Positions 32,183 through 40,532 of a stretch of 40,715 nucleotides of DNA are shown here, one piece after another (position 1 is the stretch's first letter; each line of letters begins with the position of its first letter). A model generated the notes under the pieces. It was given only the letters and a program-made list of their open reading frames with translations, made no database searches and was not told the origin of the DNA. Position numbers and translations under genes: made by a program. Source of the DNA: Singulisphaera sp. GP187 (GTDB taxonomy: Bacteria > Planctomycetota > Planctomycetia > Gemmatales > Gemmataceae); the NCBI GenBank assembly GCA_945905925.1, contig CAMDQN010000059.1, positions 1 to 40,715 on the forward strand, written 5' to 3'.

Positions 32183-33347
32183 GTGCAGTTTCAGACGGAT
32201 AGTTGCGTAAGGGGTTCCAAGTGTTCGCAGCCGTAGTAGTCGCACACGCGAGTTCGGACCTCGTTGGCCGAGAGCAGTTGCTCCGGTTCGACGACGGCCT
32301 TCTTGCCGTGGGCCCACTTCGGCTCGATCGGGTTGAGCCACGGGCTCTTCACCGGCAGGAAGCACGCCACGATCCGAACACCACCCTCCGCACGGGCCTT
32401 GCGGTTGTGGCCCTTGATCCACGCCCGCACCCGCTTGCTGACGTGCCATGCCGCGTTATCCCACACCAACAGCAATGCCTTTTTCCCTTCCGCCTGCAAC
32501 TGCTCGCACACCCACGCCAGGTAGTCCTCGGTCACCTGACTGATCGGGCGGCCCGACACGAACCGGACCATCATCTGACCCGTATCCCCGCGCAACAGCC
32601 CGTAACACGACAGCGCCTTGGGGTCCGCGTCGCCCTTCGGCACCGACCGCTCGACCAGGCGCAACGGGTCGCTCTCGGCGGTCCAGGCACGCATCGCCGG
32701 CAACGCCAGTCGGCTCCACCAGCACTCGTCCTGGTAACCCAACACCCACTCCGGGTGAGCCGCCGCCAAGCGGATCAGCCGGTCCCGCGCTTTTTTTTTC
32801 GCGCGTACGCGGGATCGGGGCTGGTGATCCACTGCTTGGCCCGCTTCCACCCGTGGCCCAGGCGCTTGACCGCCTGCCGAACGGCTTCGTGGGACAGTCG
32901 CCGGGGCGTCAGCCGTTGCTCGAAGACCACATCCGCCAGGAGGTCCAACGTCCAGGTGCTCCGGGCCTTGCCGAAGCGGCGTGGGGACTGGTGGAGGATG
33001 CCTTTGAGGGGATCGGTCTTGGCCTCGTCGAGGATCGGTTGCGCGTCCTTGGGACCGCGTTTCTTTTCGTTCAGGCAGCGGACGCCTTCCGTCTCAAAGG
33101 CGTGGAGGGTGTTGCGGACGGTTCCGACGGCGCACCCGACCTGCGAAGCGATCCGCGCCGGTCGCTGGCCCTCGGCGCTGGCCAGGAGGATCTGGGCGCG
33201 TCGGAGGGTGAACGCCTCGCGACTGCGGAGTCCGGCCCCGAGCGCCAGGCGCTCGGCGTCGGTCAGTTCTCGAACGAACAGAGGTGGTTTCATGACCCAT
33301 TATTCGGGCCTATCGCCCTTCGGACAAGTAACCGAATGAGACTCCAT
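32183..33347 (-). mobile_element. IS630-family insertion sequence, 1165 bp
   Basis: Flanked by the dinucleotide TA at 32181-32182 and 33348-33349, the IS630/Tc1-mariner target duplication. Terminal repeats 32183-32202 and 33328-33347 agree at 13 of 20 positions (GTGCAGTTTCAGACGGATAG against ATGGAGTCTCATTCGGTTAC). The boundaries are confirmed by the uninterrupted copy of the target at 21062-21228. The transposase stop lies inside one terminal repeat. Confidence 0.93.
32191..33293 (-). CDS. IS630-type transposase, two frames joined by -1 frameshift
   Basis: The upstream frame (33293-32775, 172 residues) carries the helix-turn-helix domains (RIASQVGCAVGTVRNTLHAF). The downstream frame (32850-32191) carries the DDE domain: YQDECWW, LLVWDNAAWH and SPWLNPIEPKW supply the two Asp and the Glu. 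The frames overlap at a run of nine A on the coding strand (32799-32791), where the first frame reads CGA AAA AAA AAG; A AAA AAG is the classic -1 slippery heptamer. The fused product would be about 367 residues, normal for the family. Both frames are otherwise intact, so the element may be active. Confidence 0.92.
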
Positions 33348-33405
33348 TAGCACCTGTCGCGTCCAGCGAGAAGTCTCGATAACCTTTTCCTCTTCAGAGG
33401 TTCAC

Positions 33406-34821
33406 ATGGCGCACAACTACGACCTTGTTGTGATCGGCGGCGGGCCGGGCGGATACACGGCGGCGATCCGCGCGGCGCAGCTCGGCCTCAAGGTCGCGTG
33501 CGTCGAGAAGCGCGCGAATAAGGCGCTCGGCGGTGTGTGCCTCAACGTCGGGTGCATTCCGAGTAAGGCGCTGCTCGATTCGTCCGAGGCATACGAACAC
33601 ACGCGGCACAAGCTGTCCCGCCACGGCATCAAAGTCGGCAGCGTGGAACTCGACTTACCAACGATGCTCGCACGCAAGGACAAGGTGGTGAGCGAACTCA
33701 CCGGTGGCGTCGGGTATCTGTTCAAGAAGTATGGCGTCACACCGGTGTTCGGCGCGGCGAAGTTGGCGAAGGGCAATGCGGTCGAGGTGACCGCCTCGGA
33801 CGGCGAGAAGAGCGTGTTGGAGGCCAAGAACGTGCTGCTCGCGACCGGCAGCGAGAGCACCGAACTGCCGTTCATGAAGTTCGACGGCAAGCACATCGTC
33901 AGTTCCACCGAAGCGTTGAACTTCAATCCGGTGCCGAAGCATCTCATCGTCGTAGGCGGCGGTTATATCGGGCTTGAATTGGGTTCTGTATGGAAGCGGC
34001 TCGGGTCGAAAGTGACCGTGTTAGAATTCCTCCCGCGTATTCTCGCGATATGTGACGGAGAGATTGCTCGCGAAGTTCACAAGTTGCTCGTGAAGCAGGG
34101 ATTCGAGATTAACGTTGATACGAAGGTGACTGGCGCGACCGTGAAGGGCGACACGGTTACGGTCACGGCTCAGAGCAAGGACGGCAAAGAACTGAGCGTG
34201 CAAGGCGATCGCGTGTTGGTCGCGGTGGGCCGGCGACCGTACACGAGTGGGCTTGGCCTGGATGAGGCGGGCGTGAAGACCGACGCGAAGAGCGGTCGCG
34301 TTGATGTAAACGAACACTTCCAAACATCGGTGCCGGGCGTGTACGCGATCGGTGATCTCATCACGGGGCCGATGCTCGCGCACAAGGCGAGCGAGGAAGG
34401 CGTGGTGTTCGTGGAGACACTCACCGGCATGAAGCCGCACGTGAACTACGACGCGATTCCGTCTGTCATCTACATCTGGCCGGAGGTCGCGAGCGTCGGC
34501 TTGACCGAGGAGCAGTTAAAAGAGAACGGCGTCGAGTATCGGGTGGGGAAGTTCAAGTTCGCTGCGACCGGCAGAGCGAAAGCGATGGACGAGCAAGACG
34601 GGTTCGTGAAGGTGCTCGCGGACGTGAAGACGGATCGCGTGTTAGGCGTTCACATCTTGGGTCCGCGCGCGTCGGACCTGATCGCGGAGTGTGTAACCAT
34701 TATGGAGTACAAGGGCAGCGCTGAGGACATCGCCCGCTGCACGCACGCCCACCCGACGCTGAGCGAAGCGGTCGGCGAAGCCGCGCGAATGGCGTGGAGC
34801 GGCAAACCGCTGAACTCGTGA
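33406..34821 (+). CDS. lpdA: Dihydrolipoyl dehydrogenase (E3)
   Basis: 471 residues. FAD-dependent disulfide oxidoreductase that reoxidises dihydrolipoyl groups of 2-oxo-acid dehydrogenases using NAD+. Visible: FAD-binding GGGPGGYTAAIRAAQLG near the N terminus; redox disulfide GGVCLNVGCIPSKALL (Cys about 45 and 50); NAD-binding VVGGGYIGLELGSV; FAD contact VYAIGDLI; and catalytic HAHPTLSEAVGEAA near the C terminus. AGAGG lies before the ATG. It would serve the SucA/SucB complex encoded at 21-25 kb. A transposon end lies only 27 bases upstream, so its original promoter region has been displaced. Confidence 0.96.
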   Translation: MAHNYDLVVIGGGPGGYTAAIRAAQLGLKVACVEKRANKALGGVCLNVGCIPSKALLDSSEAYEHTRHKLSRHGIKVGSVELDLPTMLARKDKVVSELTGGVGYLFKKYGVTPVFGAAKLAKGNAVEVTASDGEKSVLEAKNVLLATGSESTELPFMKFDGKHIVSSTEALNFNPVPKHLIVVGGGYIGLELGSVWKRLGSKVTVLEFLPRILAICDGEIAREVHKLLVKQGFEINVDTKVTGATVKGDTVTVTAQSKDGKELSVQGDRVLVAVGRRPYTSGLGLDEAGVKTDAKSGRVDVNEHFQTSVPGVYAIGDLITGPMLAHKASEEGVVFVETLTGMKPHVNYDAIPSVIYIWPEVASVGLTEEQLKENGVEYRVGKFKFAATGRAKAMDEQDGFVKVLADVKTDRVLGVHILGPRASDLIAECVTIMEYKGSAEDIARCTHAHPTLSEAVGEAARMAWSGKPLNS

Positions 34822-34831
34822 GGGTGTGGCC

Positions 34832-35455
34832 ATGTGGAAGCCCGAGGAGTGGTTGACCGCGGACAACCCGCTCCGCTTGTTCGACCTCGTTGTTACGCCG
34901 ATTTCGGAGCGACGGCTCCGCCTTCTGATCGGCGGAGTGACACGTCTTCTCGCGGACGAACTCCCCGCGAAGTACCGCGTTGACGCGTTTGTCGCTGTCG
35001 AAACGCTCGCTCACGGCGAGAAGCGAAACCCCGCAATCACCCGGCTCCGAGCTGAACTTAAACGGGGTGCCAAATTGCCTCCGCGTATTCGTCTCCTTCT
35101 CACGTACGTCGCCAGTGGCTTGAACGACAACTTGCGCCTGGCCGCTCGCACCCGGCTCATCGAAGTCCTCAGTCAACCGCCGTTGTGCGACCGAAAACGG
35201 GTCGAGACGGTCGTGCGAGACATCTTCGGTAATCCGTTTCGGCCAATCGCCTTCGATTCCATTTGGCGCACGTCGGATGTCGTCGCGTTGGCGCAGGGCA
35301 TCTATGACGAGCGAGCGTTCGACCGGATGCCGATTCTCGCGGACGCACTTCAGGACGCGGGGTGCGATAACGACGACGTGCTGAACCACTCCCGTGCCGA
35401 TACGGTTCACGCTCGCGGGTGCTGGGTCGTGGACGCGGTGCTGGGGAAGGCGTGA
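34832..35455 (+). CDS. Hypothetical protein, Gemmata-type C-terminal motif
   Basis: 207 residues from ATG 34832; GAGGG overlapping the lpdA stop lies at the right distance (GTG 34826 is too close). The two genes are therefore probably translationally coupled. The N-terminal half is helical (WLTADNPLRLFDLV, RRLRLLIGGVTRLLADELP). The C-terminal part, AFDSIWRTSDVVALAQGIYD then RMPILADALQDAGCD and ARGCWVVDAVLGKA, is a pattern that recurs in many Gemmata paralogues of unknown function (from memory). No catalytic motif is seen; the N terminus is not the TIGR02996 leader often linked to this tail. Confidence 0.8.
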   Translation: MWKPEEWLTADNPLRLFDLVVTPISERRLRLLIGGVTRLLADELPAKYRVDAFVAVETLAHGEKRNPAITRLRAELKRGAKLPPRIRLLLTYVASGLNDNLRLAARTRLIEVLSQPPLCDRKRVETVVRDIFGNPFRPIAFDSIWRTSDVVALAQGIYDERAFDRMPILADALQDAGCDNDDVLNHSRADTVHARGCWVVDAVLGKA

Positions 35456-35469
35456 CTGTCTTGAGGGCC

Positions 35470-35536
35470 GAAGGTCCGGCCTTCCTTAGCCCAGGCCACC
35501 GGCCTGGGTTCGTGGGCTGAGGAAGACCGGTCCTTC
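35470..35536. repeat. Imperfect hairpin, 'AAGGNCCGGNCTTCC' type
   Basis: GAAGGTCCGGCCTTCCTTAG (from 35470) pairs imperfectly with 35514-35536, and an inner CCAGGCC-ACC-GGCCTGG stem (35491-35507) is perfect. It fills the gap between two co-oriented genes and lies 24 bases before the Nudix start. Confidence 0.75.
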
Positions 35537-35559
35537 AGACCTACAGAGTAAGGCTTCCC

Positions 35560-36084
35560 ATGCGCCCGCCCGAACTCTTTCGCTTCTGCCCGCGATGCGC
35601 TGCGCCGCGTGCGCCCGAAAACGTCGGGCAGTCGCCGCTGCGGTGCGGCCCGTGTGGGTTCACGTTCTACTTCAACCCCACGGTCGCGGCTGCCGCGTTC
35701 GTCTCTCGACCCGACGGGCGCGTGCTGTTCATCCGCCGCGCGCACGACCCGGCCGCGGGCAAACTCGGCATCCCCGGCGGGTTCATCGACATCGGAGAAA
35801 CTGCCGAAGACGGACTCCGCCGCGAGATCCGCGAAGAAGTCGGCCTTGAGGTCGAGAACATTCGCTTCGTCATGTCGGCCCCCAACGCGTACCTTTATCG
35901 CGACGTCACGTATCCGGTCGTCGATTTGGTGTTCACGGCCGTCGCGATTAGCCCGGACGCGGCCGGCGCGCTCGACGGCGTCACCAGTATCGAGTGGCGG
36001 TTCCTGCGCGACGTGGCCGACGACGAACTCGCGTTTCCTTCCATGCGAGTGTCTCTGGCCACCATTCGTGCCGGAATTGCCTAG
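35560..36084 (+). CDS. Nudix hydrolase with N-terminal zinc ribbon
   Basis: 174 residues. A Cys4 ribbon (FCPRCAAP ... CGPCGFT, residues about 9-33) precedes the Nudix fold. The Nudix box is complete: GGFIDIGETAEDGLRREIRE followed by EVGLE, matching GX5EX7REUXEEXGU. This arrangement resembles NudC-type NADH pyrophosphatases but lacks their large N-terminal domain and the SQPWPFPxS specificity motif, so the substrate (a nucleoside diphosphate derivative) is not assigned. Cytoplasmic, Mg2+-dependent. Confidence 0.9.
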   Translation: MRPPELFRFCPRCAAPRAPENVGQSPLRCGPCGFTFYFNPTVAAAAFVSRPDGRVLFIRRAHDPAAGKLGIPGGFIDIGETAEDGLRREIREEVGLEVENIRFVMSAPNAYLYRDVTYPVVDLVFTAVAISPDAAGALDGVTSIEWRFLRDVADDELAFPSMRVSLATIRAGIA

Positions 36085-36181
36085 CGTCTGGCGTCTGCCG
36101 CCGCAGTTGGGTAGGATAATTCTGCGCTGCCATTTTCATAGTGTTCCGTGCGTCCAAGCCGCCTCGCCGCGGGAGTGCTGA

Positions 36182-37066
<885 letters not shown>

Positions 37067-37081
37067 CGCCCACCGACGCGG

Positions 37082-37158
37082 GATGTAAAGGTAACAGGTA
37101 AAAGCGGAAGGCAGCGACCAAGTGTCGGCCGCGTCTCGGCTTTTTACCTTTTACATTC
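37082..37158. repeat. Degenerate hairpin, 'GGTAAAAAG' family
   Basis: GATGTAAAGGTAACAGGTAA (from 37083) pairs with GCTTTTTACCTTTTACATTC at 37139-37158 apart from a small insertion in the left arm. Words match the perfect hairpin at 15406-15496. It follows the zinc-ribbon gene by about 15 bases. Confidence 0.7.
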
Positions 37159-37239
37159 GGCTGCGGTTGCCTACCCACTTCTTTCCGCGGGCCGCTAAAC
37201 TGAACGCATCCGCGCCCGATACCCACGAACAAAGCCATC

Positions 37240-37857
37240 ATGCCCGATGCGATCCGAATCGTCGCTCTCGTCAGTGGTGGCGGTACCACACTCCAAAACC
37301 TCATCGACCGCATCACGGCCGGGACGCTGTCGGCACAGTTCGCGGGCGTCGTCGCGAGCCGCGCGGACGCATTCGGCATCACGCGAGCCGATCGCGCGGG
37401 GATTCCCGTAAGCGTGGTGAACGCCGCACCGCGCCGCGCGACCTTCGCCAACGAAGTGTGGAACGCGGTGCGGACCTACAAACCCGATCTCGTGTGCTTC
37501 GCGGGGTGGCTCCACCTGCTGCCGATTCCGGCCGACTTCCGGCACGAGGTGCTGAACATTCACCCGTCGCTGTTGCCCGCGTTCGGCGGGAAGGGCATGT
37601 ACGGGCACCACGTTCACGAAGCGGTGCTTGCTTACGGCGCGAAGATATCAGGTTGCACGGTCCACTACGCCGACGACACCTACGACACCGGCCCGATTCT
37701 GGTTCAGCGGTGCGTGCCGGTGAAGGACGGCGACACCCCGGACACGCTCGCGGCTCGCATCTTCCAGGCCGAGTGCGAAGCGTACCCGGAAGCGATCCGG
37801 TTGATCGCCGAAGGAAAGGTGACGGTTCAGGGAAGGCGGGTTGTGATTTCAGGTTGA
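37240..37857 (+). CDS. purN: Phosphoribosylglycinamide formyltransferase
   Basis: 205 residues. Third step of de novo purine synthesis: transfers formyl from 10-formyl-THF to GAR. Visible: N-terminal phosphate-binding VSGGGTTLQNLIDRI, LVCFAGWLHLLP, catalytic Asn-His in VLNIHPSLLPAF (about 105-107), catalytic Asp in VHYADDTYDTGPIL (about 145-150), and VKDGDTPDTLAARI. Length is typical. It converges on purD, the preceding pathway step, with a 9-base overlap of the two 3' ends. Confidence 0.95.
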   Translation: MPDAIRIVALVSGGGTTLQNLIDRITAGTLSAQFAGVVASRADAFGITRADRAGIPVSVVNAAPRRATFANEVWNAVRTYKPDLVCFAGWLHLLPIPADFRHEVLNIHPSLLPAFGGKGMYGHHVHEAVLAYGAKISGCTVHYADDTYDTGPILVQRCVPVKDGDTPDTLAARIFQAECEAYPEAIRLIAEGKVTVQGRRVVISG

Positions 37858-39222
37858 GGGCTTGTCGCTCGCTTCGCTGGTCCCGGGGCGGCGGAACTTC
37901 GCGGGCAGCTTCGGCGCCTCGACCGGTGCGGCGGTCGGCTTCACTTTCAGCGCCTTGTCCGCGATGTCGGTGCGGTAGTGCATGCCGGCGAAGTTGATGA
38001 GTTTCACCGCTTCGTAAGCGCGGGCCTTCGCGTCTGCAAGCGTGTCACCCAAAGCCGTCACACCCAACACGCGCCCGCCGTCGGTCACAAGGCGGTCGCG
38101 CTCGTCGATCTTCGTGCCCGCGTGGAACACCTTCACGCCCGGCACCCGGTTCGCGTCCGCGATGCCTGTGATGGGCTTGCCGTTGTCGTACTTCCCGGGG
38201 TAGCCGCCCGAACACAGCACCACACACACCGCCGGGCGCGTGTCCCACTCGATGTTCTCGAACTCCTGAAGTCGCTCGTCCGCGACCGCTTCGAGCAGGT
38301 CGAGCAAGTCGGTTTTCAGGCGCATGATGAGCACCTGCGTTTCGGGGTCACCGAACCGGCAGTTGAACTCCAGCACGCGCGTGCCCTGGTTGGTCAGGAG
38401 GAACCCGCCGAACAGCACGCCCTGGAACGGGTATCGCGCGCGCTTCATCGCGTGGATGGTGGGAAAGAAGACGGTGCGTTCCCATTCCTTCATGAGTTCC
38501 GGCGTCGCGATCGGGGCCGGGCAGTACGCACCCATGCCGCCGGTGTTCGGCCCAGTATCGCCGTCGCCGACCGCCTTGTGATCCTGACACGCCGGCAGTG
38601 GAAGGAACGTGCGCCCGCTTACGAGCGCGAGAACGGAAACCTCCTCGCCGTCGAGTCGCTTTTCCACCACGACCCGGCGCCCGGCAGTGGCCCCGAACTC
38701 GTCGTCGGTCATGATCCGGCGCACGGCCGCGACCGCTTCCGCACTCGTCTTGCACACCACGACACCCTTGCCGGCCGCAAGGCCATCGGCCTTCACAACG
38801 ACGGGGTAGTCGCGGGTGTCGATGTAGTCGCGCGCCGGTTGCGGGTGGTCGAACACGCGGAACTCCGCGGTGGGCACGTCTGCACGCTGCATCAGTTCCT
38901 TCGCGAACACCTTGCTCGACTCGATCCGCGCCGCGTCCTTTGAAGGCCCGAACACTTTCAAGCCCTTCCCGCGAAGGAAGTCCGCGAGACCGGCCGCGAG
39001 CGGGTCTTCCGGCCCGATCACGACCAGCCCGATCTTCTCCTTCAGACAGAACCGCTGGAGTTTGTCCGTCTCGGTGTGCTCGATGGCCACGTTCGTGATG
39101 CCGTCGCGCGCGGTCCCGGCATTGCCGGGCGCGCAGAACACCGTGCCCGCGCGCGGGGATTGCTTCAACCGCCACGCCAGCGCGTGTTCCCGACCGCCCT
39201 TGCCAATCACCAAGACGTGCAT
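37849..39222 (-). CDS. purD: Phosphoribosylamine-glycine ligase
   Basis: 457 residues. ATP-dependent ligation of glycine to phosphoribosylamine, the second step of purine synthesis. Visible: N-terminal VIGKGGREHALAWRLKQSP and APGNAGTA; ATP-grasp elements VVKADGLAAGKGVVVC and EVSVLALVSGRTFLPLPACQ; DHKAVGDGDTGPNTGGMGAY; and VLEFNCRFGDPETQVL. The last 30 or so residues (KPTAAPVEAPKLPAKFRRPG and beyond) form a proline-rich tail beyond the usual end near residue 425. The tail end overlaps the purN 3' end. Confidence 0.96.
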   Translation of the reverse strand: MHVLVIGKGGREHALAWRLKQSPRAGTVFCAPGNAGTARDGITNVAIEHTETDKLQRFCLKEKIGLVVIGPEDPLAAGLADFLRGKGLKVFGPSKDAARIESSKVFAKELMQRADVPTAEFRVFDHPQPARDYIDTRDYPVVVKADGLAAGKGVVVCKTSAEAVAAVRRIMTDDEFGATAGRRVVVEKRLDGEEVSVLALVSGRTFLPLPACQDHKAVGDGDTGPNTGGMGAYCPAPIATPELMKEWERTVFFPTIHAMKRARYPFQGVLFGGFLLTNQGTRVLEFNCRFGDPETQVLIMRLKTDLLDLLEAVADERLQEFENIEWDTRPAVCVVLCSGGYPGKYDNGKPITGIADANRVPGVKVFHAGTKIDERDRLVTDGGRVLGVTALGDTLADAKARAYEAVKLINFAGMHYRTDIADKALKVKPTAAPVEAPKLPAKFRRPGTSEASDKPST

Positions 39223-39372
39223 CGTGTTTTGTGTTTCGGAGTTGGTGTTTCGCCTCGTTGGGTCATTTTAGTGCGCTTTCAAGTAAAAGGTTAGCATCGA
39301 ACCCGAAGGGGTCGGACCTCTTTAGTCGGCAGTGATGCACATTTCCTCTCGACTTAATAAATAATTTCGCGT

Positions 39373-39394
39373 AGGCTAATAACGTAGTTAGCCT
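39373..39394 (+). promoter_or_regulatory. Palindromic operator candidate before the metal-transport operon
   Basis: AGGCTAA at 39373-39379 and TTAGCCT at 39388-39394 are perfect inverted 7-mers, 8 bases apart, in an AT-rich patch that is unusual in this window. A weak promoter, TCGACT (39349-39354), 17-base spacer and TAGGCT (39372-39377), would place the palindrome over the -10 box. The half-site resembles DtxR/MntR-type operators (TTAGGTTAGCCTAA-like), which fits metal-dependent repression; this assignment is inference. Confidence 0.5.
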
Positions 39395-39420
39395 GGACTA
39401 CTTGAATGGGAGGGAATCCG

Positions 39421-40380
39421 GTGCGTGCGTTGCGAGTAGCTCTGGTCGCGGTGGTGTGCGGTCTTGTGTGTGCGCTCGTGGTCGGTCTGCCGGGGTGTTC
39501 GAGCGGTCCGCCCGCGTTCGACAAGCCGCCAGTGCGCGTGGTCTGCACCACGACCATGGTCGCGGACATGGTGAAGGGCATCGGCGGTGATCGCGTGACC
39601 GTGGACACCCTGATGGGGCCGGGGATCGACCCACACCGGTATCAGCCCATCGCCGGCGACCGCCAGAAGATCGAAGGCGCGCACCTCGTGTTTTTCAACG
39701 GTCTGCACCTCGAAGGCAAGATGACGGACACGTTCGAGAAGAGTCGCGGGCGCATCCGCGGCTACGCGGTCACGGACGGGATCGACAAGGCTCAACTTCG
39801 CCACGCCGAAGTAGACGGCGGCGAACACGACCCACACGTCTGGTTCGACGTGATGCTGTGGAGCAAGTGCGTGGGCACGGTGAAGGACGCACTCACCGCG
39901 CTCGACCCAGCCGGCAAGGACGTTTACCAGAAGAACGCCGACGCGTACCTGAAGGAACTCGAAGCGCTGGACAAGGAAATCCGCGTCGAACTCGCACGCG
40001 TGTCACCTCAAGAAAATCGCGTGCTGGTCACGTCGCACGACGCGTTCGGGTACTTCGGGCGCGCCTACGGCTTCGACGTGAAAGGCTTGCAGGGCGTGAG
40101 CACCGCGAGCGAGTCGGGCACGAGGGACGTGAAGGAACTGGTGGACTTCCTCGGCAAGAACAAGATCCCCGCGGTGTTCACGGAAACATCGGTGCCGGAA
40201 GCGGGCTTGAAGACCGTGCTGGACGCGTGCAAGCGCGACCACGGGCACACGGTGCAACTCGTGGGGGGTAAAGACGCGCTCTATTCCGACGCGCTGGGCG
40301 CGCCCGGCACGTCGGGCGAAACCTACGCGGGCATGATTAGGCACAACGTGAAGGTGATCGTGACCGCGCTGAGCAAGTGA
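39421..40380 (+). CDS. Metal-binding lipoprotein of a Zn/Mn ABC transporter (TroA/ZnuA family)
   Basis: 319 residues from GTG 39421, preferred over ATG 39406 because GGGAGGG (39408-39414) then lies at the right distance and the product starts with a clean lipoprotein signal (VAVVCGLVCALVVGLPGCSS, lipobox LPGC). Family cluster A-I substrate-binding protein. Metal ligands by pattern: H72 (GIDPHRYQP), H139 (EHDPHVWFD), H206 (VTSHDAFGYFGRAYGF) and D290 (YSDALG), the His3Asp set of TroA; LQGVSTASESGTRDVKELVD is also TroA-like. The metal could be Zn or Mn. It delivers metal to the permease; the ATPase gene follows, 54 bases downstream. Confidence 0.92.
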   Translation: MRALRVALVAVVCGLVCALVVGLPGCSSGPPAFDKPPVRVVCTTTMVADMVKGIGGDRVTVDTLMGPGIDPHRYQPIAGDRQKIEGAHLVFFNGLHLEGKMTDTFEKSRGRIRGYAVTDGIDKAQLRHAEVDGGEHDPHVWFDVMLWSKCVGTVKDALTALDPAGKDVYQKNADAYLKELEALDKEIRVELARVSPQENRVLVTSHDAFGYFGRAYGFDVKGLQGVSTASESGTRDVKELVDFLGKNKIPAVFTETSVPEAGLKTVLDACKRDHGHTVQLVGGKDALYSDALGAPGTSGETYAGMIRHNVKVIVTALSK

Positions 40381-40532
40381 TGGCGGAGTGGGCAGTGGGC
40401 AGTGGGCAGTGGACAGGAAAGAAGAGGCAGGAACATGACCGAGTCTGCGATCATCAACACGATGCGCGTGGTGAGCGGGAATCCGACTTCCGCCACTGCC
40501 CACTGCCCACTGCCCACTGCCCACTCCGCCAT
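40380..40532. repeat. Hairpin of 7-bp repeats enclosing the start of the ATPase gene
   Basis: The left arm 40381-40412 contains three GGGCAGT units and starts right after the upstream stop codon. The right arm 40493-40531 is its reverse complement with one extra 7-bp unit (four in all). The outermost pair even includes the A of the upstream TGA. The 80-base spacer holds the AGAGG/AGGA ribosome-binding site, the ATG at 40435 and the first 19 codons, so the right arm is translated (TAHCPLPTAHSA). Confidence 0.92.

Larger units (their letters stand above)
31896..33378 (-). mobile_element. 316-bp MITE-like element with 23-bp TIRs, split by an IS630-type insertion
   Basis: 31896-31918 and 33356-33378 are perfect 23-bp inverted repeats (start CGAGACTTCTCGCTGGACGC). 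Removing the 1165-bp IS and one TA leaves 316 bp with no transposase, i.e. a MITE-like element or solo structured repeat. Its first 167 bases, read on the minus strand from 33377, match the fragment at 21062-21228 with two differences. No certain target duplication flanks it; ATTA on the left and ATAA on the right are only suggestive. The right end is 27 bases from the lpdA start codon. Confidence 0.8.

Noticed and set aside
40323-40532. Frames rich in VGSGQW or CPLPTAH repeats around the metal-transport genes
   Set aside because: Apart from the arm inside the ATPase frame, these are the 7-bp hairpin repeats read as protein.
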